Positions 44,275 to 54,296 of a DNA stretch of 64,000 nucleotides are shown in pieces (position 1 is the stretch's first letter; each line of letters begins with the position of its first letter). The stretch is from positions 314,028 through 378,027 of the forward strand of contig NZ_LMMJ01000010.1 of assembly GCF_001422205.1 (NCBI RefSeq). Direction: 5' to 3'. Position numbers and translations under genes: made by a program. Source of the DNA: Curtobacterium sp. Leaf261. Its GTDB lineage: Bacteria; Actinomycetota; Actinomycetes; Actinomycetales; Microbacteriaceae. Below the pieces are notes generated by a model, which worked only from the letters and a program-made list of their open reading frames with translations, did not search any database and was not told where the DNA came from.

Positions 44275-44679
44275 TCAGGCCACCAGCATCGACCCGATGA
44301 ACGCGAACAGCAGCGCGACGAGCGGGAACGTGCCCTGCACGAGGGCCGAGCGCAGGTACTTCCGACCGGTCCCGGCGAGGATCACGGCCGCCCCGAGCAT
44401 GCACGCCGCGGAGAAGACCACCAGCGGCCAGCCCGTCGTGCCGCTGCCGGTGGCGACGAGGACGGTTCCGAGCACCGCACCGATCGCGAGGAACAGGTTG
44501 TAGAAGCCCTGGTTGAACGCCAACGACCTGGTGGCCTGTGCTTCGGCGTCGGTGGAGATCCCGAAGACCGCACGGACTCGGGGGTTGGTCCACGCGATGG
44601 ATTCGAGGAAGAAGATGTACACGTGCACGAGTCCGGCGAGGACTGCGAACACACACGAGATCCCGAGGACGATCGACAT
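44275..44679 (-). CDS. DUF1304 membrane protein
   Basis: 134 residues with four membrane segments. The family blocks are recognisable: LVHVYIFFLESIAWTNPR, RSLAFNQGFYNLFLAIGAVL and the C-terminal LVALLFAFIGSMLVA. Function unknown. A GAGGAT hexamer 6 nt before the ATG may act as -10 element or as ribosome site. Confidence 0.9.
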   Translation of the reverse strand: MSIVLGISCVFAVLAGLVHVYIFFLESIAWTNPRVRAVFGISTDAEAQATRSLAFNQGFYNLFLAIGAVLGTVLVATGSGTTGWPLVVFSAACMLGAAVILAGTGRKYLRSALVQGTFPLVALLFAFIGSMLVA

Positions 44680-44779
44680 GCCACCATCCTCCCAGGTCCG
44701 CGGTCGGCCTGTGGACCTGGCCCCGTCCCCGTCCCCGACGCCGGCCGTCGGCCGTCGGCCGTCCCGGTAGGCTGCGGAC

Positions 44780-45205
44780 ATGAGCGACGCCCAGCAGCCC
44801 GAACCTGCCCCGAGCGACGCCGCGGTCGCCCCCGACACCGCGCAGCAGCACAGCGCACGACCGCAGACAGCGCCGTCCCGCACAGCGCCACCACGGTCGG
44901 GGTCTCCGTTCGAGCGCACCGCCGTCGAGGAGCTGCAGAGCATCCGCGACAGCATCGACAACATCGACGCCGCCGTCGTGCACATGCTCGCGGAGCGGTT
45001 CAAGTACACCCAGCGCGTGGGCTACCTGAAGGCGACCGCGGGCATGCCGCCATCGGACCCGGACCGCGAGCGTATCCAGATCGCCAAGCTCCGGTCCCTC
45101 GCGTCCGAGTCGCACCTCGACCCTGCCTTCGCGGAGAAGTTCCTGAACTTCATCATCGCCGAGGTCATCCACCACCACGAGCGCATCGCCGGCGGCGACG
45201 AGTGA
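44780..45205 (+). CDS. Chorismate mutase (AroQ type)
   Basis: 141 residues. The first ~45 are Pro/Ala/Ser-rich and likely disordered. The all-helical AroQ core follows: ELQSIRDSIDNIDAAVVHML, AERFKYTQRVGYLK (Arg and Lys of the active site) and DPDRERIQIAKLRSLA. It converts chorismate to prephenate for Phe/Tyr synthesis. The ATG follows TAGGCT with a 6-nt gap (44768-44773), a clear leaderless start. The lactonase gene overlaps its stop by GTGA. Confidence 0.94.
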   Translation: MSDAQQPEPAPSDAAVAPDTAQQHSARPQTAPSRTAPPRSGSPFERTAVEELQSIRDSIDNIDAAVVHMLAERFKYTQRVGYLKATAGMPPSDPDRERIQIAKLRSLASESHLDPAFAEKFLNFIIAEVIHHHERIAGGDE

Positions 45206-46347
45206 CCCACTCGTTGTCGGACCTCCGGTTGTTCGTCGGTGCGTACACGTCGACGAGCGGGGGCCACTCGACCGGGATCTCCTTCATCGAGCCCCGCGAC
45301 AGGACTGCGGCCCGCGACGCGACCGCCTTCCGCGTCAGCACCGCCGCCGTCGTGGACGACCCGTCCTTCATCGTCGTGACCGACGACCGCCTGTACGCCG
45401 TCGCCGAGACCGAGTCCGGCAGCGTGCACGCGTTCGGTCGTGCCGGAGCAGCACTGGAACTCCTGTGGAGCGCCCCGAGCGGCGGCGACGCTCCCTGCCA
45501 CCTCCGGCTCGACGGGTCGGGCACCCTCGTCGTGACGAACTACAGCTCCGGCACGGTCGGCGCCCTGGCGAGCCGGCGGCCGACCACGACCAGCGAGCGC
45601 ACCAGCACGACCGGCGAACGGACGGGCACGGCGGTCGGTCGGACGAGCACGGCTTCGCTCCCCGCCGCCACCGGGCCGGTCCTCGACCGCCAGGACGGTC
45701 CGCACGCGCACCAGTCCGTGGCCGCACCGGACGGCGACGTCCTGGTGTCCGACCTCGGTGGCGACGCGATCCACCGGTTCCACCTGGCCGAGGACACCGA
45801 CGGCGGCCGTCGGTTCGAACCCGTCACCCGCTACCCGCTCGCACCCGGCGTCGGCCCGCGGCACATGGCCTGGTGGGGCGACGACCTCATCGTCGCCGGG
45901 GAACTCGACGGCCGTGTGCACCGCCTCCGACCGGACGGCACCGGAGCGCTCGTCCCCGTCGAGAGCGCTGCGACGAGCACGCCGGCCGCCGAGGGCGACG
46001 ACGACGCGATCGCCGAGGCCGCCACCGTCACCGGATCGACCGGTGAGTCGTACCTGTCGCACATCGAGGTCACCGACGCGGGACTCGTCTACGTCGCCGT
46101 CCGCGGTCGGGACACGATCGCGGTCCTCGACGCGACGGGCCCGCTGACGCTGGTGGCGGAGGTCGACTGCGGGGGCGCCTGGCCACGGCACTTCGCGCTC
46201 GTGGACACCGATGACGGACCGGTCATCGTAGTCGCGAACGAGCGGTCTGACGCGCTCGCGGTGCTCCCTCTGGGCGCCGACGGCCTGCCAGGAGCCCCGA
46301 TCACGCAGATCCCGGTCGGCAGCCCCACCTGCGTCGTCGCGATCTGA
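45202..46347 (+). CDS. Beta-propeller lactonase (6-phosphogluconolactonase-like)
   Basis: 381 residues. The opening LRLFVGAYTSTSGGHSTGIS and later CHLRLDGSGTLVVTNYSSGTV, GPHAHQSVAAPDGD, GVGPRHMAWWGDD and CGGAWPRHFALV repeat the seven-bladed YbhE/Pgl-type pattern with the conserved His and Arg residues. A Ser/Thr/Arg-rich insert (~132-155) is encoded by short repeats. The expected reaction is hydrolysis of 6-phosphogluconolactone or another sugar lactone. The GTG start overlaps the chorismate mutase stop, an unusual pairing. Confidence 0.87.
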   Translation: MTHSLSDLRLFVGAYTSTSGGHSTGISFIEPRDRTAARDATAFRVSTAAVVDDPSFIVVTDDRLYAVAETESGSVHAFGRAGAALELLWSAPSGGDAPCHLRLDGSGTLVVTNYSSGTVGALASRRPTTTSERTSTTGERTGTAVGRTSTASLPAATGPVLDRQDGPHAHQSVAAPDGDVLVSDLGGDAIHRFHLAEDTDGGRRFEPVTRYPLAPGVGPRHMAWWGDDLIVAGELDGRVHRLRPDGTGALVPVESAATSTPAAEGDDDAIAEAATVTGSTGESYLSHIEVTDAGLVYVAVRGRDTIAVLDATGPLTLVAEVDCGGAWPRHFALVDTDDGPVIVVANERSDALAVLPLGADGLPGAPITQIPVGSPTCVVAI

Positions 46348-46352
46348 CGAGC

Positions 46353-46415
46353 CCCACCGGTTCGGGACAGCCGACGCCGTTCGTTCGGGGGCTGCATGTC
46401 CCGAATCGGTGTGGG
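46353..46415. terminator. Large imperfect inverted repeat after the lactonase gene
   Basis: CCCACCGGTTCGGGACA and TGTCCCGAATCGGTGTGGG pair across a 27-nt loop with small bulges. Position suggests a terminator for the rightward unit. Confidence 0.6.
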
Positions 46416-46449
46416 AATGCAGGAAGGCCGCACGGACGAGGCGGGCCCG

Positions 46450-46493
46450 CACCGTCCCTCCAGTCCGGAACGCACCGCCGGACCCGGCCTGGA
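46450..46493. terminator. Rearranged copy of the GGACTGGAGGGACGG repeat
   Basis: CCGTCCCTCCAGTCCGG is followed by a partial complement CCGGACC...CCTGGAGG, the reverse order of the other copies. It lies just beyond the stop of the leftward dehydrogenase gene at 46526. Confidence 0.5.
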
Positions 46494-46525
46494 GGCGCGA
46501 CCCGCGCCCGCCCCGCACCCGGCGG

Positions 46526-47470
46526 TCAGCGGTCGGTCGGCCCCGTCACCACGTTCTCGAACGGCCGGCCGGCGAGGTGCGCCTCGACCTGCCGGCGCAC
46601 CAGCTCGATCGCCCGCGGCACGCTGAGGTCGGTGTTCCCGCCGATGTGCGGCGTCAGGACCGTGTTCGGCGTCGTCCACAGCGGGTGTCCGGCCGGGAGC
46701 GGCTCGGGGTCCGTCACGTCGAGCCCCGCTCGGAGCCGCCCGGACCTGAGCTCAGCGACGAGCGCGTCGGTGTCCACGACCTTGCCACGCGACACGTTCA
46801 CCACGAGCGCCCCGTCCGGCAGTGCCGCGAGGAACGCCGCGTCGACGAGCCCCTCGGTCTCCTCGGTGAGCGGGGTGATGAGGACGACGACCTCGGCCTC
46901 CGGGAGCAGAGACGGCAGGTCGGCGAAGGCCTCGACGTCGCGGCCGTCCTGCGTGCGGGCGGTCCGGGCGACCACCGTCACGTGGGTCCGACACGCCTCG
47001 AAGCGGTCCGCGATGGCCCGCCCGATCGCGCCGTAGCCGACCACCAGCACCTTCCGCTCCGCGAGCGAGCGCGAGGGACGGGTGTCCCAGACCTCGTGCG
47101 TGCGGTCGATCGCGAACGTGTCGATCTGCCGGAGCGAGGCGAGTGCGAGCCCGAGCGCGAGCTCGGCGGTCTCGTCGTCGTGGATGCCCCGGCCGTTCGC
47201 GAGCACCGCGTGGTCGGGGACATGGGGGAGCGCGTGCTCGTACCCGGCGCTCGGCAGCTGCAGGAGTGCGACGTTCGGCAGGTCGGCGAGGTACTGCCAC
47301 CGCCGGCCACCCTCGAAGAAGAACGGCAGCACTGCGATGGTCACCTCGTCCGCGCGGGGGCTCGGCGCCTCCATGTCCCAGACGGTCAGCTCGACGCCGT
47401 CGGGGACCGGCCCGAAGCGCTCGACGAGCTCGGCGAAGGACAGCGTGACGAGCGTGCGCCGATCAGCCAT
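46526..47470 (-). CDS. D-2-hydroxyacid dehydrogenase (glyoxylate/hydroxypyruvate reductase-like)
   Basis: 314 residues. NAD-binding GYGAIGRAIADRF (GxGxxG), the catalytic Arg in NVSRGKVVD, Glu in VTDPEPLPAGHPLW, and His in LTPHIGG. It reduces 2-keto acids such as glyoxylate or hydroxypyruvate; the substrate is not certain. The ATG is 2 bp after the purL stop, so it reads as the last gene of the purSQL operon. That is not a standard purine gene. Confidence 0.9.
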   Translation of the reverse strand: MADRRTLVTLSFAELVERFGPVPDGVELTVWDMEAPSPRADEVTIAVLPFFFEGGRRWQYLADLPNVALLQLPSAGYEHALPHVPDHAVLANGRGIHDDETAELALGLALASLRQIDTFAIDRTHEVWDTRPSRSLAERKVLVVGYGAIGRAIADRFEACRTHVTVVARTARTQDGRDVEAFADLPSLLPEAEVVVLITPLTEETEGLVDAAFLAALPDGALVVNVSRGKVVDTDALVAELRSGRLRAGLDVTDPEPLPAGHPLWTTPNTVLTPHIGGNTDLSVPRAIELVRRQVEAHLAGRPFENVVTGPTDR

Positions 47471-47472
47471 GA

Positions 47473-49851
47473 TCAGACGGCCGACTCGTCGGCGGCGGCC
47501 GGCGCTGCCGCGGGCTCGTCGATGACGGCGCCGAAGCGTGCCGGAAGCGTGCCGCGGTGGGTCGTCCGGAGCTCGTCGAGTGGCACCGTGAACCGGCCCT
47601 GGACCTCGAGCGCGTCCGACGCCGCATCGGTCACGCCGATCCGGAGCACCGGGTACCCGCGGCCGTTGCAGAGGCCCTGGAACCGGACGTCGTCCTCGCG
47701 CCGGACGGTCACGATCACGCGGCCCGTCGACTCGGAGAACAGGGCGGTCGCGGCGTCGACGCCGTCGCGCTCCCCGAGCTCGTCGAGCACCACGCGGGCG
47801 CCGATGCCGAACCGGAGCACCGACTCCGCGAGCGACTGGCCGAGGCCGCCGTCCGAGAGGTCGTGCGCGCTCGTCAGGAGCTGCTCGTCGCCGGCCGCGC
47901 GCAGCAGGTCCCCGAGGCCCTTCTCGCGCTCGAGGTCGACCGCAGGTGGACGACCACCGAGGTGCCCGTGCACCGTTCCGGCCCAGGCGGAGCCATCGAG
48001 CTCGAGCGACGTCGTGCCGAGCAGGTAGATGTTGTGGCCGTCGTCCTGCCAGCCGGACGGGATCCGCTTGGCGACGTCGTCGATGATCCCGAGCACGCCG
48101 ACGACGGGTGTCGGGTGGATCGGTGTGGTGCCGGTCTGGTTGTAGAACGACACGTTGCCGCCGGTCACCGGGATGCCGAGCTCCATGCAGCCGTCCGCGA
48201 GGCCCTCGACCGCCTCGGAGAACTGCCACATCACCTCGGGGTTCTCCGGGGAGCCGAAGTTGAGGCAGTCCGTGACCGCCGCGGGGATCGCACCCGTGAC
48301 GGCGACGTTCCGGTACGCCTCGGCGAGGGCGAGTCTCGCGCCGGCGCGCGGGTCGAGGTAGCAGTAGCGGCCGTTCGCGTCCGTGGCGATCGCGACACCG
48401 AGCCCGGTCTCCTCGTCGACGCGGATCATGCCGCCGTCGTCGGGGAAGCTCAGCGCGGTGTTCCCGAGGACGTAGGTGTCGTACTGGTTCGTGACCCAGT
48501 TCTTCGACGCCATGTTCGGCGAGCCGAGGAGCTGCAGGAACTGTGCCCGGAGGGCCGGTCCGTCCTCCGGGCGGGGGAGGGACGCGGCATCGTCGGCCTG
48601 CAGGGCGTCGATCCACGTGGGGTACGCGACCGGGCGGTCGTACACCGGACCGTCGACGGCGACCGTGCGCGGGTCGACGTTGACGATCTCCTGGCCCTGC
48701 CAGTCGATGACGAGGCGGCCCGTCCCGGTGACCTCGCCGAGGACGCTCGTCTCGACCTCCCACTTGTCGACGACGGCCATGAACGCGTCGAGCTTGTCGG
48801 GTGCGACGACCGCCATCATGCGCTCCTGGCTCTCCGACATGAGGATCTCCTCGGCGGTGAGCGTGGGGTCGCGGAGCAGGACGTCGTCGAGCGAGATGTG
48901 CATGCCGCCGTCGCCGTTCGAGGCGAGCTCGCTCGTGGCGCAGCTGATGCCCGCGGCCCCGAGGTCCTGGATGCCCTCGACGAGCTCCTTCTGGAACAGC
49001 TCGAGGCAGCACTCGATGAGCACCTTCTCGGCGAACGGGTCTCCCACCTGGACCGCCGGGCGCTTGGTGGGGCCGCCCTCGGTGAAGGTGTCGGAGGCCA
49101 GGATCGAGGCACCGCCGATGCCGTCGCCGCCGGTGCGCGCACCGAACAGGACGATCTTGTTGCCGGTGCCGGACGCGTTCGCCAGATGCAGGTCCTCGTG
49201 CCGGAGGACGCCGACGGCCAGGGCGTTGACGAGCGGGTTGCCCTGGTAGATCGGGTCGAAGTAGGTCTCGCCACCGATGTTCGGCAGGCCGAGGCAGTTG
49301 CCGTAGAACGAGATGCCGCCGACGACGCCGTGCACGACGCGCTGGGTGTCCTCGGCGTCGATCGCGCCGAAGCGGAGCTGGTCCATCACGGCGACCGGGC
49401 GGGCACCCATCGAGATGATGTCGCGGACGATGCCGCCGACACCCGTCGCGGCGCCCTGGAACGGCTCGACGTAGGACGGGTGGTTGTGCGACTCGACCTT
49501 GAACGTGACCGCGTAGCCGTTCCCGACGTCGACGACACCGGCGTTCTCGCCCATGCCGACCATCAGGTCCTTGGTCATCTCGGGCGTGACCTTCTTGCCG
49601 AACTGCCGCAGGTAGTTCTTGCTCGACTTGTAGGAGCAGTGCTCGCTCCACATGACGGAGTACATCGCGAGCTCGCCCGACGTGGGGCGGCGGCCGAGGA
49701 TCTCGCGGATCCTGGCGTACTCGTCGGCCTTGAGCCCGAGCGCCTCGTACGGCTGCTCCTTGTCCGGCGTCGCCGCGGCGTCCTGGACGGTGTCGGGTGC
49801 GGGGGGCGTGTACGTCGTCACGGGTGCGTCTGCTCTTTCCGTGCTCGTCAC
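47473..49851 (-). CDS. purL: Phosphoribosylformylglycinamidine synthase, large subunit PurL
   Basis: 792 residues, the small-PurL type that works with separate PurQ and PurS. Diagnostic blocks: [48 protein letters not shown], and [14 protein letters not shown] near the C-terminus. It converts FGAR to FGAM using ATP and ammonia channelled from PurQ. The GTG start overlaps the purQ stop (GTGA). Confidence 0.98.
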   Translation of the reverse strand: MTSTERADAPVTTYTPPAPDTVQDAAATPDKEQPYEALGLKADEYARIREILGRRPTSGELAMYSVMWSEHCSYKSSKNYLRQFGKKVTPEMTKDLMVGMGENAGVVDVGNGYAVTFKVESHNHPSYVEPFQGAATGVGGIVRDIISMGARPVAVMDQLRFGAIDAEDTQRVVHGVVGGISFYGNCLGLPNIGGETYFDPIYQGNPLVNALAVGVLRHEDLHLANASGTGNKIVLFGARTGGDGIGGASILASDTFTEGGPTKRPAVQVGDPFAEKVLIECCLELFQKELVEGIQDLGAAGISCATSELASNGDGGMHISLDDVLLRDPTLTAEEILMSESQERMMAVVAPDKLDAFMAVVDKWEVETSVLGEVTGTGRLVIDWQGQEIVNVDPRTVAVDGPVYDRPVAYPTWIDALQADDAASLPRPEDGPALRAQFLQLLGSPNMASKNWVTNQYDTYVLGNTALSFPDDGGMIRVDEETGLGVAIATDANGRYCYLDPRAGARLALAEAYRNVAVTGAIPAAVTDCLNFGSPENPEVMWQFSEAVEGLADGCMELGIPVTGGNVSFYNQTGTTPIHPTPVVGVLGIIDDVAKRIPSGWQDDGHNIYLLGTTSLELDGSAWAGTVHGHLGGRPPAVDLEREKGLGDLLRAAGDEQLLTSAHDLSDGGLGQSLAESVLRFGIGARVVLDELGERDGVDAATALFSESTGRVIVTVRREDDVRFQGLCNGRGYPVLRIGVTDAASDALEVQGRFTVPLDELRTTHRGTLPARFGAVIDEPAAAPAAADESAV

Positions 49852-50543
49852 TTGACGAGCGTCGACTCGATGACCGAGGTGAAGAAGGTGAGGCCGTCGG
49901 TCCCGGAGGACATCGCGGCCCTGGTGTCCGGACCGTAGCCGGGCTCGGTGGCGTGCTCCGGGTGCGGCATGAGTCCGACGACGTTGCCGCGCTCGTTCGA
50001 GACCCCGGCGATGTCGTCGATGGAACCGTTCGGGTTGACGCCGACGTAGCGGAACGTCACCTGACCCTGACCCTCGATGCGCTTGATCGTCTCGGCGTCG
50101 GCGACGAACCGGCCGTCCGCGTTCTTGAGCGGGATGGTGATCTCCTGCTCGGCGGCGAAGCCGCTCGTCCAGACGGTGTCGGCGTTCTCGACGCGGAGGC
50201 GCTGGTCGCGGCGGATGAACTGCTGGTGGGCGTTCCGGGTGTGCGCGCCCGGCACGAGACGGGCCTCGGCGAGCATCTGGAAGCCGTTGCAGATGCCGAG
50301 CACGGGGACGCCGCGGCCTGCGGCGTCGATGACCTCGGCCATGATCGGGGCCTTCGCGGCGATGGCGCCAGCGCGGAGGTAGTCGCCGTAGGAGAACCCG
50401 CCGGGGAGCACGATCGCGTCGACGCCCTGCAGGTCGTGGTCGCCGTGCCAGAGCGCGACGGGGGTGGCACCGGCGAGGCGGACCGCCCGCTGGGCGTCAC
50501 GGTCGTCGAGTGAACCCGGGAAGGTGATGACCCCGATGCGCAT
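49848..50543 (-). CDS. purQ: Phosphoribosylformylglycinamidine synthase, glutaminase subunit PurQ
   Basis: 231 residues. Class I glutamine amidotransferase: [18 protein letters not shown], the nucleophile elbow [11 protein letters not shown] with Cys, and [10 protein letters not shown] carrying the catalytic His and Glu. It supplies ammonia to PurL. The ATG overlaps the purS stop by one base. Confidence 0.98.
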   Translation of the reverse strand: MRIGVITFPGSLDDRDAQRAVRLAGATPVALWHGDHDLQGVDAIVLPGGFSYGDYLRAGAIAAKAPIMAEVIDAAGRGVPVLGICNGFQMLAEARLVPGAHTRNAHQQFIRRDQRLRVENADTVWTSGFAAEQEITIPLKNADGRFVADAETIKRIEGQGQVTFRYVGVNPNGSIDDIAGVSNERGNVVGLMPHPEHATEPGYGPDTRAAMSSGTDGLTFFTSVIESTLVK

Positions 50544-50794
50544 CAGGCGCCTTCGACGCTGACGCTGACGACGTCCTCGATCACGGCGTTCGAGAAGATG
50601 TCGACCGCCAGTTCCCGGACCTCGGCGAGCTTCACGTCGTCGACGGGACCGTCCACCGACACCTCGAACCGCTTGCCGATCCGGACGTTCGCGAGGTCGG
50701 CCTTGCCGAGACGGGCGAGGGCACTGCCGACGGCCTTGCCCTGGGGGTCGAGGATCTCGGCCTTCGGCATGACCTCGACGACGATGATTGGCAC
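50543..50794 (-). CDS. purS: Phosphoribosylformylglycinamidine synthase, subunit PurS
   Basis: 83 residues: [20 protein letters not shown] and FEVSVDG, ending [13 protein letters not shown]. PurS dimers bridge PurQ and PurL. The GTG at 50794 has GGAG 8 nt upstream; an alternative GTG at 50803 would add three residues. It is first in the operon purS-purQ-purL-hydroxyacid dehydrogenase. Confidence 0.95.
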   Translation of the reverse strand: MPIIVVEVMPKAEILDPQGKAVGSALARLGKADLANVRIGKRFEVSVDGPVDDVKLAEVRELAVDIFSNAVIEDVVSVSVEGA

Positions 50795-50922
50795 CTTGTT
50801 CACTCCAGCGCGATGGGGGAAGGGACCGGACCAGTCTACGGGGCGCCCGGTGGCGCGCCGGGCGCTGACCGGGCCTCCCGTCCGATGGCGGCGACGCTTG
50901 CGCGTCCCGGATCCGAGGGGTA

Positions 50923-50952
50923 TGTTCCAAGTGGAATAGTCACGTTGGAACA
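50923..50952. promoter_or_regulatory. PadR-type operator upstream of the regulator-efflux pair
   Basis: Perfect 8-bp inverted repeat TGTTCCAA, 14-nt spacer, TTGGAACA, ending 17 bp before the padR start. An inner TTCCAAGTGGAA adds symmetry. PadR repressors usually bind such sites at their own promoters. Confidence 0.7.
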
Positions 50953-50969
50953 ATCGGACTGGAGGAACG

Positions 50970-51608
50970 GTGCCGGAACTCACGCCACTCGCCTTCTCCG
51001 CGCTCGGCCTGCTCTCCGAGGGGCCGATGCACCCGTACGAGATGTTCCAGACGATGATCGCCAGGGGCGACGACCGGAACGTCAAGGTCCGTCCCGGCAC
51101 GCTGTACCACCAGGTCGGACGTCTCACCGAGCTCGGCTACGCGGTCGAGGCCGGCACGGAGCGCGAGGGCAACCGCCCCGAGCGCACCCGCTACGCCATC
51201 ACCGACGCGGGGCGGGACGTCCTCCGTGACGCCCTGTTCCGGATGGTGTCGCTCCCGGCGGAGGAGTACCCGTCCTTCCACCTGGCGATGTCCGAGCTCG
51301 AGAACCTGGCGGCGGCCGATGCCGTCCGGGCGCTCGAGCGCCGGATCGGTGCGTTGCTGGCCGATCGCGCCCGCTACCAGGACGACATCGACGGCGTCCG
51401 CGGCAGGGAGCTCGCCGAGCGCTACTGGCTCGACGTGTCGTACGTGCATGCCATGCTCGCCGCACAGATCGAGTGGTTGCGCGTCCTCGTCGATCGCATC
51501 CGCAGCGGCGACCTCCCCTGGACGGGACCCGCCGTCCCCCACGACTCCCCGGCGATCGGCACCCCGGCCGCCGGACCCGTCATCACCACGAAGGAACCCA
51601 CTCGATGA
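50970..51608 (+). CDS. PadR-family transcriptional regulator
   Basis: 212 residues. N-terminal winged helix: FSALGLLSEGPMHPYEMFQT, PGTLYHQVGRLTELGYAV and the wing RTRYAITDAGRDVLRD. A C-terminal helical dimerisation domain (Vir_act_alpha_C type) contains ERYWLDVSYVHAMLAAQIEW. A GGAGGAAC ribosome site precedes the GTG. It is coupled by ATGA to an MFS exporter, the classic drug-efflux regulator arrangement. Confidence 0.92.
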   Translation: MPELTPLAFSALGLLSEGPMHPYEMFQTMIARGDDRNVKVRPGTLYHQVGRLTELGYAVEAGTEREGNRPERTRYAITDAGRDVLRDALFRMVSLPAEEYPSFHLAMSELENLAAADAVRALERRIGALLADRARYQDDIDGVRGRELAERYWLDVSYVHAMLAAQIEWLRVLVDRIRSGDLPWTGPAVPHDSPAIGTPAAGPVITTKEPTR

Positions 51609-53341
51609 CCTCCACATCCACCGCTCTGCCCGGCGGCATGACCGTCGAGAAGAAGCCATGGCCGGCGCTCTGGGCGCTCGTCATCGGCTTCTTCATGATC
51701 CTCGTCGACTCCACGATCGTGTCCGTGGCGATCCCGACCATCTCCTCCAAGCTCGACGCCGACATCAACGCGGTGATCTGGGTCACGAGCGCGTACCTGC
51801 TCGCCTACGCCGTGCCGCTGCTCGTCACCGGGCGGCTCGGCGACCGGTTCGGGCCGAAGAACCTCTACCTCATCGGCCTCGCGGTGTTCACGCTGTCGTC
51901 GCTCTGGTGCGGGTTCGCGGGGTCCATCGAGATGCTCATCGTCGCCCGTGTCGTGCAGGGCCTCGGTGCCGCGCTCATGACGCCACAGACCATGGCCGTC
52001 ATCACCCGGATGTTCCCGCCGGACAAGCGCGGCGCGGCGATGGGCCTCTGGGGCGCCGTCGCCGGGGTCGCCACGCTCGTCGGACCGATCGCGGGCGGAC
52101 TGCTCGTCGACAGCCTCGGCTGGGAGTGGATCTTCTTCGTGAACGTCCCCGTCGGCATCGTGGCGTTCGTGCTCGCGGTGCGGCTCGTCCCGCAGTTCGA
52201 GAAGCACGCCCACTCCTTCGACTGGCTCGGCGTCGCGCTCAGCGCGGTCGGCCTGTTCCTCGTCGTGTTCGGCATCCAGGAGGGCGAGACGTACAAGTGG
52301 GGGACCATCACCGGTCCGGTCACCGTCTGGGGCATGATCATCGCGGGCATCGTCGTGCTCGTCGCCTTCGTGTTCTGGCAGCGCGTCCGGAAGGGTGATG
52401 CGCTCCTGCCGCTCGGGCTCTTCAAGGACCGGAACTTCACGCTCGCGAACATCGCGATCACGGCGGTCGGCCTCTCGATCTCGTCCTTCGCCCTGCCGCT
52501 CATCCTCTGGGCCCAGGACGTCAAGGGCTTCTCGCCGACCACCTCGGCGCTGCTCCTCACCCCGATGGCCGTCGTGTCGATGGGGGTCGCCCCGGTCGTC
52601 GGCAAGAACCTGCACCGGTGGAACCCGCGCTGGGTGGCCGCGTTCGGCCTCGCCTTCTTCTCGGGTGGGCTCTTCTGGGTCGGCACGGTCGTCCGCGGCA
52701 ACGACCCGTGGTGGTCCGTCATCGCCCCGGCCGTCGTGCTCGGGCTCGGCTCGGGTGCCATGTGGGGGCCGCTCTCCGTCGCGGCGACCCGGAACCTGCC
52801 CCCGCGGCTCGCCGGGGCCGGGGCCGGTGTGTTCAACACGACGCGCCAGGTCGGCGCGGTCCTCGGCTCCGCGGCGATCGCGGCGGTCATCGAGGCCAGG
52901 ATCACGGCGAACTTCCCCGCCGGGGCCGGTTCGTCGGGGTCGACCGGGTCAGCCGGCTCGACCGGCGAGGGCGCGACGAGTTCGCTCGGTGTCCTGCCGT
53001 CGTTCCTGCACGCGCCGTTCTCGTCGGCGATGGGCGAGGCGATGCTCCTGCCGGCCGCGGTCATCATCGTGGCGTTCGTCGCGGCGCTGTTCTTCGCCAA
53101 GCCCCAGCCCGTGTCGTGGGGTGCGGCGCCCGCGGGGACCCCCGCGCAGGCTCCGGCGGGCGAGGCGCCGGTGTCGCCCGAGGTCGGGGCCCCGGAGTCG
53201 CCGGCCGAGGCTCCCGCGGTCGAGCACCACCCCGCGCACGCCGCCGCGCACCACGCCGCGCACGCCGCCGCGCCGGCGCCGTCGACCCCCGACGAGGAGC
53301 TGGCCGCCACCGAGCACGCGGGGCGGCACACGGCGGAGTAG
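51605..53341 (+). CDS. DHA2-family MFS drug exporter (EmrB/QacA type)
   Basis: 578 residues with 14 predicted membrane segments. DHA2 motifs: LVIGFFMILVDSTIVSVAIP in helix 1, LLVTGRLGDRFGPKNLYLIG (motif A), QGLGAALMTPQTMAV, and GLWGAVAGVATLVGPIAGG (motif C). A proton-driven multidrug exporter is expected, repressed by the coupled PadR protein. The last ~70 residues are cytoplasmic and low complexity, with a His-rich stretch EHHPAHAAAHHAAHAA that could bind metal. Confidence 0.94.
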   Translation: MTSTSTALPGGMTVEKKPWPALWALVIGFFMILVDSTIVSVAIPTISSKLDADINAVIWVTSAYLLAYAVPLLVTGRLGDRFGPKNLYLIGLAVFTLSSLWCGFAGSIEMLIVARVVQGLGAALMTPQTMAVITRMFPPDKRGAAMGLWGAVAGVATLVGPIAGGLLVDSLGWEWIFFVNVPVGIVAFVLAVRLVPQFEKHAHSFDWLGVALSAVGLFLVVFGIQEGETYKWGTITGPVTVWGMIIAGIVVLVAFVFWQRVRKGDALLPLGLFKDRNFTLANIAITAVGLSISSFALPLILWAQDVKGFSPTTSALLLTPMAVVSMGVAPVVGKNLHRWNPRWVAAFGLAFFSGGLFWVGTVVRGNDPWWSVIAPAVVLGLGSGAMWGPLSVAATRNLPPRLAGAGAGVFNTTRQVGAVLGSAAIAAVIEARITANFPAGAGSSGSTGSAGSTGEGATSSLGVLPSFLHAPFSSAMGEAMLLPAAVIIVAFVAALFFAKPQPVSWGAAPAGTPAQAPAGEAPVSPEVGAPESPAEAPAVEHHPAHAAAHHAAHAAAPAPSTPDEELAATEHAGRHTAE

Positions 53342-53356
53342 TCCCCTCCGCTTCCG

Positions 53357-53430
53357 CACGACACCGCTCTCCCGACGGAACACCGCTCTCTCGCGCGGTG
53401 CGATGTCGGAAGGGCGGTGTTCTGTCGTGC
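53357..53430. terminator. Imperfect inverted repeats between convergent genes
   Basis: CACGACACCGCTCTCCCGAC and a mismatched complement (ATGTCGGAAGGGCGGTGTTC, then TGTCGTG) surround the repeated ACACCGCTCT element. A GGGCC tandem tract follows (53446-53468). Confidence 0.55.
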
Positions 53431-53474
53431 CGGCATGAGGCGTGCCGGGCCGGGCCGGGCCGGGCCAGCCGGGC

Positions 53475-54296
53475 CTACTGCCGGAACCGGTCCAGGTGCT
53501 CCTGCGTCAGGGCGTCCATCTCCTCGTCGGTCAGCGCGTCCACGGCACGGGCCTCACGGCGGTCGCTCCGCTGCCACCGGATGAAGAGCGTGATGAGCAC
53601 GGGGATGTCCGCGATCTCGGCGATGAACCAGAGCAGGTCGCCCGCCAGGTGCTGGTCCCGGAGCGGCGTCGGGAACCACGCCGGCCCCGATGCCATCTCG
53701 GTGGCGTGGTCGAGCACCGAGTTCGTGATCCGCAGCACGATGCCCGGGATCGCGTCGAGCATGAGCTCCACGAACGCGAGCATGAACTCGGCCGTCACGA
53801 AGGTGCTCGAGCGGATGACGTCCGGCTCCGTGAGCGGCAGGATCAGGGCGAACCCGAGCACCGGCACGAGCACCGTGATCGCGAGCGCCCAGACCGCCGA
53901 CTCCCGGATCGACGCGGCCATCGGGGTGAGCAGGATCGCGAACAGGGCGAGCGCGACGATCGGCGAGACGATCGCGTTGCCGAGGACGCGGACCGGCCGG
54001 GAATGCATCAGCCGGTCCGCCGACGCCGCCGCGCGGGTCCCTCCGCCGAGCCGCAGGAGGGCGACCGGCGCGCCGAGCGCGGCGAACGTCGGCACGGCGA
54101 AGAACAGCAGGGCGAGCCGGAGCACGAAGGCCCACCGGAGCTCGCGGTCGTAGACGCCGACGATGCCGAACTGGAGCACTGCGAAGAGCGCGACCGATGC
54201 CGCGAACGACAGCACGCGGGCGGCCGGCCACCGGTGCCCTCGACGGCGTGCGACGACGAGCCACCGGCCGTAGACCACGACCGCGGCGAGGATCAT
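53475..54296 (-). CDS. CtaG/Caa3-type cytochrome oxidase assembly-like membrane protein
   Basis: 273 residues from the ATG at 54296, with about seven membrane segments; FAVPTFAALGAPVALLRL, SPIVALALFAILLTPM and DLLWFIAEIADIPVLITLFI match the CtaG_Caa3 family, linked to copper delivery to cytochrome oxidase. The frame stays open upstream and would encode FWSIWHVDLLAVLMILAA, which looks like the family's normal first helix. No ATG, GTG or TTG lies in that extension. The true start is therefore probably upstream and unresolved. Confidence 0.82.
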   Translation of the reverse strand: MILAAVVVYGRWLVVARRRGHRWPAARVLSFAASVALFAVLQFGIVGVYDRELRWAFVLRLALLFFAVPTFAALGAPVALLRLGGGTRAAASADRLMHSRPVRVLGNAIVSPIVALALFAILLTPMAASIRESAVWALAITVLVPVLGFALILPLTEPDVIRSSTFVTAEFMLAFVELMLDAIPGIVLRITNSVLDHATEMASGPAWFPTPLRDQHLAGDLLWFIAEIADIPVLITLFIRWQRSDRREARAVDALTDEEMDALTQEHLDRFRQ

